A stretch of DNA of 64,000 nt from Streptomyces sp. CC53 (lineage in GTDB: Bacteria; Actinomycetota; Actinomycetes; Streptomycetales; Streptomycetaceae), in the NCBI RefSeq assembly GCF_001865245.1, contig NZ_MKXB01000151.1:44799-108798 (forward strand), in the 5' to 3' direction. A program made the position numbers and the translations under genes. The notes beneath the pieces are model-generated. The model was not told where the DNA came from and made no database searches. It saw only the letters and a program-made list of their open reading frames with translations. The first letter of the stretch is position 1; each line of letters starts with the position of its first letter. This document shows positions 28,551 to 36,594 of the stretch, one piece after another.

Positions 28551-29477
28551 ATGCGCGCGCGATACGGAGTACCCCTCGGCATCACAGCACTGGGCGCCGC
28601 CGGTCTGGCCTACGCGGCCGGCTACGAAGCCCGCTCGTTCCGCCTCCGGCGGGTGACCGTCCCGGTCCTGCCCCAGGGCGCACGACCGCTGCGCGTCCTG
28701 CAGATCTCCGACATCCACATGGTGTGCGGCCAGCGGAAGAAGCAGCGGTGGCTCCAGTCCCTCGCGGGCCTCCGCCCCGACTTCGTCGTCAACACCGGCG
28801 ACAACCTCTCGGACACCGAAGGCGTCCCGGAGCTCCTGGACGCCCTGGGGCCGCTCCTCGAGTTCCCCGGCGTGTACGTCTTCGGCTCCAACGACTACTA
28901 CGGCCCGAAGCTCCGCAACCCCGCCCGATACCTGCTGGAGAAGATGCAGGGCCGACACGGCCTCAACGGCAACCCGCCCGTGGTGGGCGCCGTCCACAAC
29001 CCGTGGGAGCTGATCCAGGACGCCTTCGACACCGCCGGCTGGGTGAACCTCACCAACACCCGGGGCCGCCTCAAGCTGGACGGCATGGAGCTGGCCTTCG
29101 CCGGCCTGGACGACCCGCACATCAAGCGCGACCGGTACGGCCTGATCAAGGGCGGCCCCGAGGCGGACGCCGACCTGTCCGTGGCCGTCGTCCACGCCCC
29201 GTACCTGCGCTGCCTGGACGCCTTCGCGGCCGACGGCTACCCGCTGGTCCTCGCCGGCCACACGCACGGCGGCCAGCTCTGCGTCCCCTTCTACGGCGCA
29301 CTGGTCACCAACTGCGACCTCGACACGGACCGCGTCAAGGGCCTCTCCACCCACAAGGCCGGCGGCCACACCTCCTACCTCCACGTCTCGGCCGGCTGCG
29401 GCACCAACCGCTACACCCCGGTCCGCTTCGCCTGCCCCCCGGAGGCCACGCTGCTCACCCTGACGGCCCGCCCCTGA
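28551..29477 (+). CDS. Metallophosphoesterase
   Basis: 308 aa. One N-terminal hydrophobic segment (LGITALGAAGLAYAAGY) probably anchors it. It has the calcineurin-like metal-binding motifs DIHM, NTGDNL, GSNDYY (an Asn-Asp variant of GNHD), VVHAP and AGHTHGGQ. It resembles YkuE-like membrane-associated phosphoesterases; the substrate is unknown. ATG at 28551 was chosen since it gives the membrane segment right away; an ATG 33 bases upstream is possible. It is the last chromosomal gene before the tRNA and the mobile element. Confidence 0.9.
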   Translation: MRARYGVPLGITALGAAGLAYAAGYEARSFRLRRVTVPVLPQGARPLRVLQISDIHMVCGQRKKQRWLQSLAGLRPDFVVNTGDNLSDTEGVPELLDALGPLLEFPGVYVFGSNDYYGPKLRNPARYLLEKMQGRHGLNGNPPVVGAVHNPWELIQDAFDTAGWVNLTNTRGRLKLDGMELAFAGLDDPHIKRDRYGLIKGGPEADADLSVAVVHAPYLRCLDAFAADGYPLVLAGHTHGGQLCVPFYGALVTNCDLDTDRVKGLSTHKAGGHTSYLHVSAGCGTNRYTPVRFACPPEATLLTLTARP

Positions 29478-29579
29478 CCCACCCCGCCGGCGGCCGTGCG
29501 CCACCGCCCGAAACCGGATTTCGTCTCCGGCCGCCGGTGGGCTAAAGTAAACGACGTCGCCGGGACAACGGGCGACATC

Positions 29580-29653
29580 GGGGTGTAGCGCAGCTTGGCA
29601 GCGCGCTTCGTTCGGGACGAAGAGGTCGTGGGTTCAAATCCCGCCACCCCGAC
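29580..29653 (+). tRNA. tRNA-Pro (CGG)
   Basis: A cloverleaf can be drawn. The acceptor CGGGGTG pairs with CACCCCG. The anticodon stem CTTCG/CGAAG encloses the loop TTCGGGA with anticodon CGG (29613-29615), reading CCG. The T arm is GTGGGTTCAAATCCC with the usual GGTTCAAATC. CCA is not encoded. TAAAGT at about 29544 may be the -10 of its promoter. The 3' half doubles as attL of the element downstream, which restores the gene intact. Confidence 0.95.
29611..29653. repeat. attL core (43-bp direct repeat, copy 1)
   Basis: From TTCGGGACGAAGAGG through CACCCCGAC, identical to 57526-57568. The preceding base differs (G here, A at attR), as does the following base (A here, T at attR), which sets the limits. 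It covers the anticodon loop to the 3' end of tRNA-Pro, the classic tyrosine-integrase target. Confidence 0.93.
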
Positions 29654-29669
29654 AGCTGTAAGACCAGGT

Positions 29670-29705
29670 CAGGGGCCTGATCCGAGAAATCGGATCAGGC
29701 CCCTG
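29670..29705 (+). terminator. Hairpin after tRNA-Pro, inside element
   Basis: A perfect 16-bp stem, CAGGGGCCTGATCCGA / TCGGATCAGGCCCCTG, closed by a GAAA tetraloop, 17 bases past the tRNA. Element DNA supplies the tRNA terminator in the integrated state. The displaced original appears to be the hairpin at 57581-57620. Confidence 0.75.
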
Positions 29706-29720
29706 AGTGGTTTCCGGGGT

Positions 29721-29744
29721 CGCCTTGGGAGCCGTCTGGGAGCC
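29721..29744. promoter_or_regulatory. Likely integrase arm-type site, left end
   Basis: 24 bases containing two TGGGAGCC motifs (CGCCTTGGGAGCC, then TCTGGGAGCC). A copy with one mismatch is at 57397-57420 near the other end. An inverted copy, GGCTCCCAGA, follows at 29758-29767. In the circular form these would flank the att core, as arm sites do. Confidence 0.6.
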
Positions 29745-29875
29745 GAGTCCGGGTCGCGGCTCCCAGAGTCCGGACCAGATTCCAGAGGCAGAGCCCATTG
29801 GACTGCGCCAGGAACCGTCCGAGCCATAGGCTCCGGGTGCCCGGCCAATGCCGCCGGGCACGGCGAGGGGGCACA

Positions 29876-31276
29876 GTGGATCATCTCTTCACGGTTTCGG
29901 GTCCGTCGGCGACACCGGTCTCACCCACGGGGCTGGCCACGGAGGGGCTGCTCGAACGGCAGCATCTTCAGGAGTGGGTGATCGACAACCCGCAGGTCCT
30001 CGGCGAGGCGGTGCTCGTGATCACCGCGGAGTTCGACCGGTGGGCCGACACAGACGGGGTTCCGGCGCGCGACCGGCTGGACGTCCTGGGACTGGACGCC
30101 ACAGGTCGGCTCGTCGTGGTCGAGCTGAAGCGGGGAACAGCCGACCGGGACGTACACCTCCAAGCGATCACGTACGCCGCCCTGGTCTCCCGCTTCGACA
30201 TCGACACCCTGGCTCAGGCGCATCGTGACTTCCTGGCACGCCGAGGGCAGACACTAGACCTCGACGCGAGCAGACAGCGTCTCCTCGATCACGTCGACGG
30301 TGACTGGAGCCCGGAACTGCTGCAGCGGCCCCGGCAGGTGATCATCGCTGCGGACTTCCCCAAGCAAGTCACGCACACCGTTGTGTGGCTTTCGGAGATG
30401 AACCTCGACATCGACCTCATCCAAGTCGGCCTGTGGAAGGTTGGAGGCCACCTGGTGGCCAGCTTCACCAAGGTCTATCCGACTCCGGAGGTGGAGGAGT
30501 TCACCCTGGCCCCCGCGCGCGTCGAGGCCAAGGCCGCCGCCCAGAAGCTGGAGGAACGCTCAAGAGCCCAGAACGCTGTGCACGTCCTTGTGGGAGCCGG
30601 TCTCCTGCCCGACGGAACCAGGCTGCGACTTACCCCTCGGCACGGCGTGACGGACGCCATCCGCGACGCCATCGCGGCGTGGGTCACCGAGGACACCAAG
30701 CGCTCGACGGTCACCTGGAGCAACGACACGGCGAAGCCCTTGACCTGGGACGCCGACGACAGCCGGTACACGCCGACCGGGCTCGCCAACCACATCTTCC
30801 GCAGTGTGACGAACTGGAAGGCAGACGGGATCCAGGGCACGACCTGGTGGGGCGTCGACACCGCTCTCATCCCGGACAACGTCGACCCCGAGGAATGGGT
30901 GACGCTCGAAGGGGTTGACCTCGCCACCCTCGCCCAGCGACTCCGCGGAACCGGGAAGGACTGGACGCGCATGCACGCCCTGCTGGAGGCCGTCCCTCCC
31001 GGCCGCTGGACCACGTACGGCGACGTAGCCGCCATCATCGGCAGTCACGCCGTCCCCGTCGGCACCCACCTCGCCAACTGCGGCCAGTGTCCCGCCCCGT
31101 GGCGCGTCCTCACCGCGGCAGGGCGTGTCGCCGCGGGATTCCGAGGGGCCGGCGTCACTCACCCGGGCACGCCGACGGAGATCCTGATCCGCGAAGGCGT
31201 CTCCTTCAACGGTGACACCGCGGCCCCGGAAGCACGCCTGACGCTGGATGAGCTCCGGAAACTACTCGACAGCTGA
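29876..31276 (+). CDS. PDDEXK-like nuclease fused to alkyltransferase-like domain
   Basis: A 466-aa protein with two recognisable ends. Residues ~20-110 resemble the NucS/DUF91 PDDEXK nuclease fold: EGLLERQHLQEWVIDNP, RLDVLGLD (Asp69) and VVVELKRG (Glu83, Lys85). The last ~100 residues resemble the DNA-binding half of O6-methylguanine methyltransferase: PPGRWTTYGDVAAIIGS and WRVLTAAGRVA. The alkyl-acceptor Cys of PCHRV is replaced in NCGQCPAPWRV, so it is alkyltransferase-like (damage- or modification-reading) rather than repairing. I infer a nuclease guided to altered bases. GTG at 29876 follows GAGGGGG. First gene inside the element. Confidence 0.75.
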   Translation: MDHLFTVSGPSATPVSPTGLATEGLLERQHLQEWVIDNPQVLGEAVLVITAEFDRWADTDGVPARDRLDVLGLDATGRLVVVELKRGTADRDVHLQAITYAALVSRFDIDTLAQAHRDFLARRGQTLDLDASRQRLLDHVDGDWSPELLQRPRQVIIAADFPKQVTHTVVWLSEMNLDIDLIQVGLWKVGGHLVASFTKVYPTPEVEEFTLAPARVEAKAAAQKLEERSRAQNAVHVLVGAGLLPDGTRLRLTPRHGVTDAIRDAIAAWVTEDTKRSTVTWSNDTAKPLTWDADDSRYTPTGLANHIFRSVTNWKADGIQGTTWWGVDTALIPDNVDPEEWVTLEGVDLATLAQRLRGTGKDWTRMHALLEAVPPGRWTTYGDVAAIIGSHAVPVGTHLANCGQCPAPWRVLTAAGRVAAGFRGAGVTHPGTPTEILIREGVSFNGDTAAPEARLTLDELRKLLDS

Positions 31277-31426
31277 CATCCGGACGATCGCGTGGCGCAG
31301 CCGAGGAGACCTGCGCCGACATCGGCGCCATCGCCGGACCCAGCCTCCAGGCATCCCGGCGACCGTGTTGTCGGGCGGGCAAGCGACTCCTGGCGGGCCT
31401 GCCCACCTACCTACGAGAGGAGTTCT

Positions 31427-32119
31427 GTGAGCAGTCAGATCCCACCGATTCCTGAGCAGCCACCCGCCGCTCCCCGGACCGTCAGAAATCCGTGGAAGAT
31501 AGCGACTTTCTGTCTGACCGGCGCGCCTCTGGCGACCTCGGCAGCACTCGTCTACACGGTCGCGGACGACGAAAGCCCGTTTGCCGGCGCCACTGTGGAT
31601 CCATCACCTTCGATCTGGCAGGACGACCGCCCCCGTGCAACCCCCGAACCTGTCGAGCCTGAGTCCCCCACCCCCAGCCCGAGCCCATCAGCGGGGTTCA
31701 AGGTCGGCGAAGAGGCCCGCAACGGTGGTGCCGTCGTCACGATCAACAAGGTCAGGGAAACCAGCTCGATCATCATGTCGGGCACCACGAAGAAGGCAGG
31801 CAGTGGCGCCAAGTACGTGGTCCTGGAAACCGTGGTGTTCAACGACACCAAGGCCAGCATGGACCTCACGTGCGGCCTGCCCATCGTGAACAACCTGCTG
31901 GACGAGGAAGGCCGCCGTTACGACACCATCGATGACCTCGACGAGGTGGCGGACAATCCCGAGTGCAACGACCAGCTGCAACCTGGATTCAAGGACGCCA
32001 TGCTCTTCGTGTACCGCGTCCCCGAGGATGCGAAGATCACGGCCTGGGAGTTCTCCGAGTACGACCTCACCTCAGACCGAGAGCCGTCCATTGTTCAGCT
32101 GAATGGCGTCGCCACGTGA
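31427..32119 (+). CDS. Membrane-anchored DUF4352-type protein
   Basis: 230 aa. After ~25 residues one hydrophobic segment (IATFCLTGAPLATSAALVY) anchors it; a Pro/Ser linker and a beta-rich DUF4352-like domain follow (NGGAVVTINKVRE, KYVVLETVVFND, then CGLPIVNN with a second Cys at NPECND). These extracellular Ig-like domains are common in Gram-positive mobile elements; function is unknown. GTG at 31427 follows GAGAGGAG. A second DUF4352 protein sits at the other end of the element (52661). Confidence 0.75.
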   Translation: MSSQIPPIPEQPPAAPRTVRNPWKIATFCLTGAPLATSAALVYTVADDESPFAGATVDPSPSIWQDDRPRATPEPVEPESPTPSPSPSAGFKVGEEARNGGAVVTINKVRETSSIIMSGTTKKAGSGAKYVVLETVVFNDTKASMDLTCGLPIVNNLLDEEGRRYDTIDDLDEVADNPECNDQLQPGFKDAMLFVYRVPEDAKITAWEFSEYDLTSDREPSIVQLNGVAT

Positions 32120-32316
32120 AGTAGAGATCCATCTGACACGGCGTAGTAGCAGCGTTCCCGGATGGTCCTGATCCACCAACCAACCAGCCCGCTGCGCAGC
32201 GCCAACTCCTTCGACCACGAACGGGATCTTGTCCCGGCACCTTGCCTGTCAGTGTCAGTGCCTGCCGCTACCGTCAGTCGAGACAGTTCCCCTCGACCGT
32301 GAGTGGTGAGCAAGAC

Positions 32317-33216
32317 ATGGCAGACCGAGTGGCCGAGGGCAGCGCAGACCCTCGCAAGGTGTTCGTGATCCACGGACGGAACGACCTCGCACGCAAGGGG
32401 CTCTTCGAGTTCCTGAGGGCGCTGGGGCTCGATCCCATCGAGTGGTCCGAGGCCATCCGAATGACCGGCAAGGGCTCCCCGTACATCGGTGAGGTCCTGG
32501 ACACGGCGTTCTCGAACGCCCAGGCAGTGGTCGTCCTCCAGACCCCCGACGACGTCACCTACCTGCACGAGAGCCTGACGTACGCGGGGGACCCTGAGTG
32601 CAGTCCGCAGATGCAGCCCCGGCCGAACGTCCTGTTCGAGGCAGGCATGGCCATGGGCCGGGACGAGAACCGCACCGTGATCGTGGAGCTCGGGCAGGTG
32701 AAGGTCTTCAGCGACATTCACGGCCGGCATGTCATCCGGCTCGACAACTCCACGAAGAAGCGCCAGGACCTCGCAACCCGTCTGGAGACAGCGGGGTGCG
32801 CCGTGCGCCTGACTGGCACGGATTGGCACGACGCAGGCGACCTCACTCCCCCGGTGCCGCCGGGCGGCGGGCTTCCGCTGGGGCGGAAACTGCCGTCCTC
32901 GCAGGCGGCCGGCGTCCCTCGGCTGAGTGCCCGCTATGTCGACAACGGGTCGAGGAAGATGGGGAAAGTCGTGATCACCAACCACGGCCCCGGGGACATC
33001 TACGACCTCGATGTGGAAGCCGAAGAGAAGGCCGAGCTCGTCACGCGCAGTGAGGGTGAGTTTCCCGTCCCGAAACTGCCCGCCGGTAAGTCGGTACGCG
33101 TGATGAGCGCCCGTTCCATGGGGACGGGGGCAAGCTCGTACTTCAACATCGTGCTGACAGGCAAGACCGCCGACGGGGTGCCGATCAGGGTCGAAGAGTT
33201 CGTGGACGGGGCCTGA
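32317..33216 (+). CDS. TIR-like (PF10137 type) effector protein
   Basis: 299 aa. Residues ~14-165 match the nucleotide-binding TIR-like domain of Cap12/Pycsar TIR effectors: KVFVIHGRND, FLRALGLDPIEW, GKGSPYIGEVLDTAF, VVVLQTPDDV, then RPNVLFEAGMAMG with the putative catalytic Glu108, and FSDIHGRHVIRL. Family members cleave NAD+ in abortive phage defence. The C-terminal ~110 residues form a separate beta-rich domain of unknown role, where CBASS or Pycsar sensors would lie. No cyclase is adjacent. ATG at 32317 has GGTGAG upstream. It is followed within two bases by a zinc-ribbon gene. Confidence 0.85.
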   Translation: MADRVAEGSADPRKVFVIHGRNDLARKGLFEFLRALGLDPIEWSEAIRMTGKGSPYIGEVLDTAFSNAQAVVVLQTPDDVTYLHESLTYAGDPECSPQMQPRPNVLFEAGMAMGRDENRTVIVELGQVKVFSDIHGRHVIRLDNSTKKRQDLATRLETAGCAVRLTGTDWHDAGDLTPPVPPGGGLPLGRKLPSSQAAGVPRLSARYVDNGSRKMGKVVITNHGPGDIYDLDVEAEEKAELVTRSEGEFPVPKLPAGKSVRVMSARSMGTGASSYFNIVLTGKTADGVPIRVEEFVDGA

Positions 33217-33217
33217 C

Positions 33218-33682
33218 ATGGAGATCCCGATGAGCCTGCCCCTCGACCACGACGGTTTCGTGCGTCGGGAGTGCCCTCACTGCATCAGCCAGTTCAAGTG
33301 GCACCACGGACCGGCGAACGAAGAAGCCGAGCAGCAACCGTCACCCGCCGCTTACTACTGCCCTCTTTGTGGGCAGCCGGCTGGGCTGGACTCCTGGTGG
33401 ACGCAGGAACAGATCGACTACACCAGGGGCGTGATCGCTCCCGCCGCGGTGCGAATGGTGGAGGACGAGCTGAAGAGCGCGTTCAAGCGGACCCGCAGCA
33501 AGTACGTCACGGTCAGCGTCAAGGGCGGTGTGGAGTCTCCAGAGGTACCTTCGCCGCTGACTGAGCCTGACGACATGGTCATCGTGACATCCCCCTGCCA
33601 CTCGTACGAGCCGGTGAAGGTTCCCGAAGACACCTCGGGCCCGTACCACTGTCTCGTGTGCGGCCAAGCATTCGCCGTCTGA
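33218..33682 (+). CDS. Small zinc-ribbon protein paired with TIR gene
   Basis: 154 aa, not a known family. Two Cys pairs near the N-terminus (ECPHC and YYCPLCGQP) form a zinc ribbon. A second likely site is CHSYEP with HCLVCGQ at the C-terminus. Between them is IAPAAVRMVEDELKSAFKR, a possible helix. Its ATG is two bases past the TIR stop, so they are co-translated and probably act together; this one could be the sensor or regulator. A strong terminator follows. Confidence 0.7.
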   Translation: MEIPMSLPLDHDGFVRRECPHCISQFKWHHGPANEEAEQQPSPAAYYCPLCGQPAGLDSWWTQEQIDYTRGVIAPAAVRMVEDELKSAFKRTRSKYVTVSVKGGVESPEVPSPLTEPDDMVIVTSPCHSYEPVKVPEDTSGPYHCLVCGQAFAV

Positions 33683-33705
33683 CCTGGCGCGCCCCTAGAG
33701 CGCGG

Positions 33706-33736
33706 GTGCCCCCACACGACGTCCGTGTGGGGGCAC
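33706..33736. terminator. Terminator between zinc-ribbon and integrase genes
   Basis: A perfect 12-bp stem, GTGCCCCCACAC / GTGTGGGGGCAC, with a 7-base loop, placed between two convergent genes and usable by both. Confidence 0.85.
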
Positions 33737-33748
33737 TCATATGAGGCA

Positions 33749-35281
33749 TCAGCCAGTTAGTGCCAGCCCGCAGGCTTCCCTGCGTGCGCGCAGAAGATCG
33801 TTGAGCATGCGTACCGGCGACGTGGGACACATGGCCAGGCGGGCGTCGAGCGCCGCCTCCCACTGCTCGGTCAGGCCGGCCATGAGGCGGCGGCGCATGC
33901 CCGGGGTGACGTGGGCGTAGCGGGCGGAGACGGAGCCGTCGATGTGGCCCATGCGCTCGTCCATGAGGACCTTCTCGGTGCCGAGGTCCTCCATCATCGT
34001 GCGGTGGGTGTGGCGGAGGCCGTGAGGGGTGAGCCCCTTGGCGATCGGGACCCAGCAGGCGTCCGCTCGGTCGGTGGCGTTGCGGCCTCGTGCCGGGACG
34101 CCGGGCCACGGCTCTCCTAGGAGCGGCACCGGACGTGCCTCCTGGGGTGCCTTCTTCGGGTACCAGCCGGAAACCGCCGGTGTGAACAGCCAGGTGGCGA
34201 AGCCGCTTCGGCGCCAGTGGGCCGCGTGCTCGGACACCGTGCCGCCTCGTACGAAGCCGAGGTCCATGATGGCCTGCTCCACCTTGGCCTGCGTGCCTTC
34301 GGCGACACGGTCCGGGTGGTTGAGGACGTTGGACACCGTGCCCGTGGATACGCCGGCGCGGCGGGCGACGTCGGCGAGCTTGGCGCCCTGGTGGCCGCCT
34401 GTGCGCGCCGCGCCGAGACCTCGGTAGACGTACGTCTTGCCGTGGCACGGGCAGGGGCTCGGCTTCGTACGGGCGATGTGGTTGGCGACGAGGGCGGAGA
34501 GCCAGTCCATCGAGTCGATGGTGCGGTAGCTGTCGTCCTTGGGCGGGACGCGCACCAGTTCGCCGGTGTCGAGTTCGTACAGCTGCCATTCGACGCGGAA
34601 CGTTCCGGGCCGGGCGACCTCCGCCTCCAGGCCAACCATTTCGGCCCAGCGCATGCCGGTGTAGCCCTTGTGCACCACGGCGACGAACTCGTCATCGCGG
34701 CCGGAGAGCAGCGAGGCCCGCTCAGCGGTCAGCAGGAGGCCGAGCGCGTCGGTGATGACCTTCTCCGGTCCTCGGTCGCGCGAGCGGCCAGCGCGCTTGC
34801 CGCGCCCGCGTCGCCTGGCGGCCGGGTTGGAGGTGATCAGGCCCTCGTCGATCGCGTCTTCGAGGATCAGGTGGAGCGTCGAGCGCCAGGTCTTGACGCT
34901 GGAGGCCGCGTACACGGCCCGCTCCTTCTTCTCCCACAGCTCGACGTCCGAGCGCAGGATGCCGGCGAGCGCCTTGTCCTCGAAGTCGGGGAGCAGGTGC
35001 TCCTCGATGTGGCGCCTGTAGTTCTGCATCGTCGACGCAGCCAGGTCCTGAGCCTCGTACCAGCGGCTCGCGTACTCGCCGAAGGTCTCCTGGCCCAGGG
35101 CCGGGTCGCGCCAGTCGCCGCGTCGGTACTTGTTCTCGGCCTCGCTCGCGGCGCGCTGAGCTTCGCCCTTGGTGGCGAACCTGATCGCCTTGCCGCTGCC
35201 GTCGACGACCGTGAGGTGCTTGCCGGGCGCGATCTTGTATCGGCCGCGCCAGTAGTTCGCGCGCTTCTCCGCAAATCCCAT
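33749..35281 (-). CDS. int: Tyrosine integrase with inserted LacI-type HTH
   Basis: A 510-aa site-specific recombinase that should integrate the element at tRNA-Pro. It has an arm-binding N-terminus, a core-binding SAM-like part (residues ~65-150) and a catalytic domain: Arg in TGMRWAEM (R211), HGLRH (H420, R423), GHID (H446) and Tyr455 in SARYAHV. Between R211 and HGLRH, residues ~300-344 are a full LacI-type helix-turn-helix (KLADVARRAGVSTGTVSNVL), where compact integrases have only a short linker. The start ATG at 35281 follows GAGGAGGGGAGG. xis lies just upstream. Confidence 0.92.
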   Translation of the reverse strand: MGFAEKRANYWRGRYKIAPGKHLTVVDGSGKAIRFATKGEAQRAASEAENKYRRGDWRDPALGQETFGEYASRWYEAQDLAASTMQNYRRHIEEHLLPDFEDKALAGILRSDVELWEKKERAVYAASSVKTWRSTLHLILEDAIDEGLITSNPAARRRGRGKRAGRSRDRGPEKVITDALGLLLTAERASLLSGRDDEFVAVVHKGYTGMRWAEMVGLEAEVARPGTFRVEWQLYELDTGELVRVPPKDDSYRTIDSMDWLSALVANHIARTKPSPCPCHGKTYVYRGLGAARTGGHQGAKLADVARRAGVSTGTVSNVLNHPDRVAEGTQAKVEQAIMDLGFVRGGTVSEHAAHWRRSGFATWLFTPAVSGWYPKKAPQEARPVPLLGEPWPGVPARGRNATDRADACWVPIAKGLTPHGLRHTHRTMMEDLGTEKVLMDERMGHIDGSVSARYAHVTPGMRRRLMAGLTEQWEAALDARLAMCPTSPVRMLNDLLRARREACGLALTG

Positions 35282-35310
35282 GTGTTCCTCCCCTCCTCCT
35301 GCGTCGCCTC

Positions 35311-35691
35311 TTAGGCAGCGGCCCCGAACCGGTCCTGGCGGGCTCGGCGTGGTGGCCGGGCGCGGAGACGGCTCGTGGGCAGAGGTACGGCGGGGGGAGA
35401 TGCGGGACTGGGAGCGTTCATTTTCGGGACAGCGGCAGTCACAGCAGGGCTGCTGGGGACCGCCGGACGGGCCTCGTGCATGCGGATGATGTCCGCGAGG
35501 TGCTCGCCAGTGAAACGGTAGGCGCGGCCGACCCTGGTGTACGGGATCAGCCGCCGGCGGGCGCGGTCCTTGACCCACCAGGCGGAGCAGCCGAGCACGG
35601 CGGCGACGTCTTCCGGGAGGTAGAGGCGCGGCGGGGCCGTTTCGGCGTGCGGGGGCTGTACGCGGGCGTGGGGTATCGCGGCGTGGCGCAA
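35311..35691 (-). CDS. xis: Excisionase-like HTH protein
   Basis: 126 aa. Residues ~20-70 form a MerR/excisionase-type winged helix: RLYLPEDVAAVLGCSAWWVKDRARRRLIPYTRVGRAYRF. The rest is low-complexity Pro/Ala/Arg. It ends 29 bases before the integrase start, the usual xis-int order in actinomycete elements, where Xis directs excision. The start at 35691 is the longest; a shorter start close to the HTH is possible. Confidence 0.8.
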   Translation of the reverse strand: MRHAAIPHARVQPPHAETAPPRLYLPEDVAAVLGCSAWWVKDRARRRLIPYTRVGRAYRFTGEHLADIIRMHEARPAVPSSPAVTAAVPKMNAPSPASPPAVPLPTSRLRARPPRRARQDRFGAAA

Positions 35692-35819
35692 GCAGGGTCC
35701 TCTCCTGGCCTCGGCTGGTGGGGCGGCAACCCCGGCCGGGCCGGTGTCGTTCAGGGATGGGATGGGCGTGTGGCTGGCCGGGGCCTGGGGTTTGCGGTCC
35801 AGGGCGGCCGGAGGGCGGG

Positions 35820-36314
35820 CTACGGCTGGGGCGGCAGGCCGAACTCTTCCTGGTTGATCTTCATCATGCTCTCGGCGATGGCGTTGCTGACCACCGCGTT
35901 GGCCTCCTCGCGGATGTCCGGGTGCTCGTCGAGGTAGGCGATGAGCTCGGCATTGACCCGGCGGTACGCGTGCTGGGCGCGCTGGGCGGCGGCGCTGGCT
36001 GCCACGACGGTGTCGATCAGCTCCATGGCGCGGCCGGCGGCGGCCAGGGCCGGCGGGCCGACGAGGCTGGACAGCGACACCCCGAAGACCTCGGCAAAGC
36101 CGATGGCCTCGTCGAGGTTGATGCGGCGCTTGCCGTTCTCGATCCGCCAGACCGCCGACGGGTTCATCTCGTAGCCGGCCTCGTTGAGGCGGTCGGAGAG
36201 CGTGGTGGTGCTCCAGCCGCGGTTTTCGCGCTCGGCCTTGATCCGCTTGGCGGCGTTGTCCTCGCCCTTGAGCAGGACGCCCTCAGGCTCGCCCTCGTGG
36301 TCGTCGTCGGACAT
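35820..36314 (-). CDS. XRE-family regulator
   Basis: 164 aa. An N-terminal Cro/CI-type helix-turn-helix (NRGWSTTTLSDRLNEAGY, then SAVWRIENGKRRINLDEA) is followed by a helical C-terminus of unknown fold. ATG at 36314 follows GGAGGTGGA; a start at 36338 would lack this. It is probably the element's master repressor, in the position of such genes in related elements, with xis and int downstream on the same strand and the DUF3631 gene divergent. Confidence 0.85.
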   Translation of the reverse strand: MSDDDHEGEPEGVLLKGEDNAAKRIKAERENRGWSTTTLSDRLNEAGYEMNPSAVWRIENGKRRINLDEAIGFAEVFGVSLSSLVGPPALAAAGRAMELIDTVVAASAAAQRAQHAYRRVNAELIAYLDEHPDIREEANAVVSNAIAESMMKINQEEFGLPPQP

Positions 36315-36594
36315 TCCACCTCCTTCCTCTCGCAGCATGTTCCTGCAATTCGCAGCAGCCTAAACAGTACACCACACTCTGCCGCTTGCATAGCCGCTCT
36401 GCGCATGGCATGGTTGTAGTGCTGGACCGCTGCTGCCCGCAGAAGACCGCCAGCACCTAGCCAGACATGCAAAAGCCCCCCAGTGCTTGCGACACCGAGG
36501 GGCTCAAAGCGCAAACCTCACGCCGCCCATCCCTGAACGACTAGCTGCAAGGCCGGGATTGCCGTCCCGTATGGCCCGCAGATTGAGGAGCTCG
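36315..36594. promoter_or_regulatory. Divergent control region of the element
   Basis: 280 bases, locally AT-rich (36345-36430), between the XRE regulator and the DUF3631 gene. This is the likely place for lysogeny-like control promoters and XRE operators. GAGGAG at 36586-36591 is the ribosome binding site for the ATG at 36595. No repeat long enough to call an operator was found. Confidence 0.45.
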
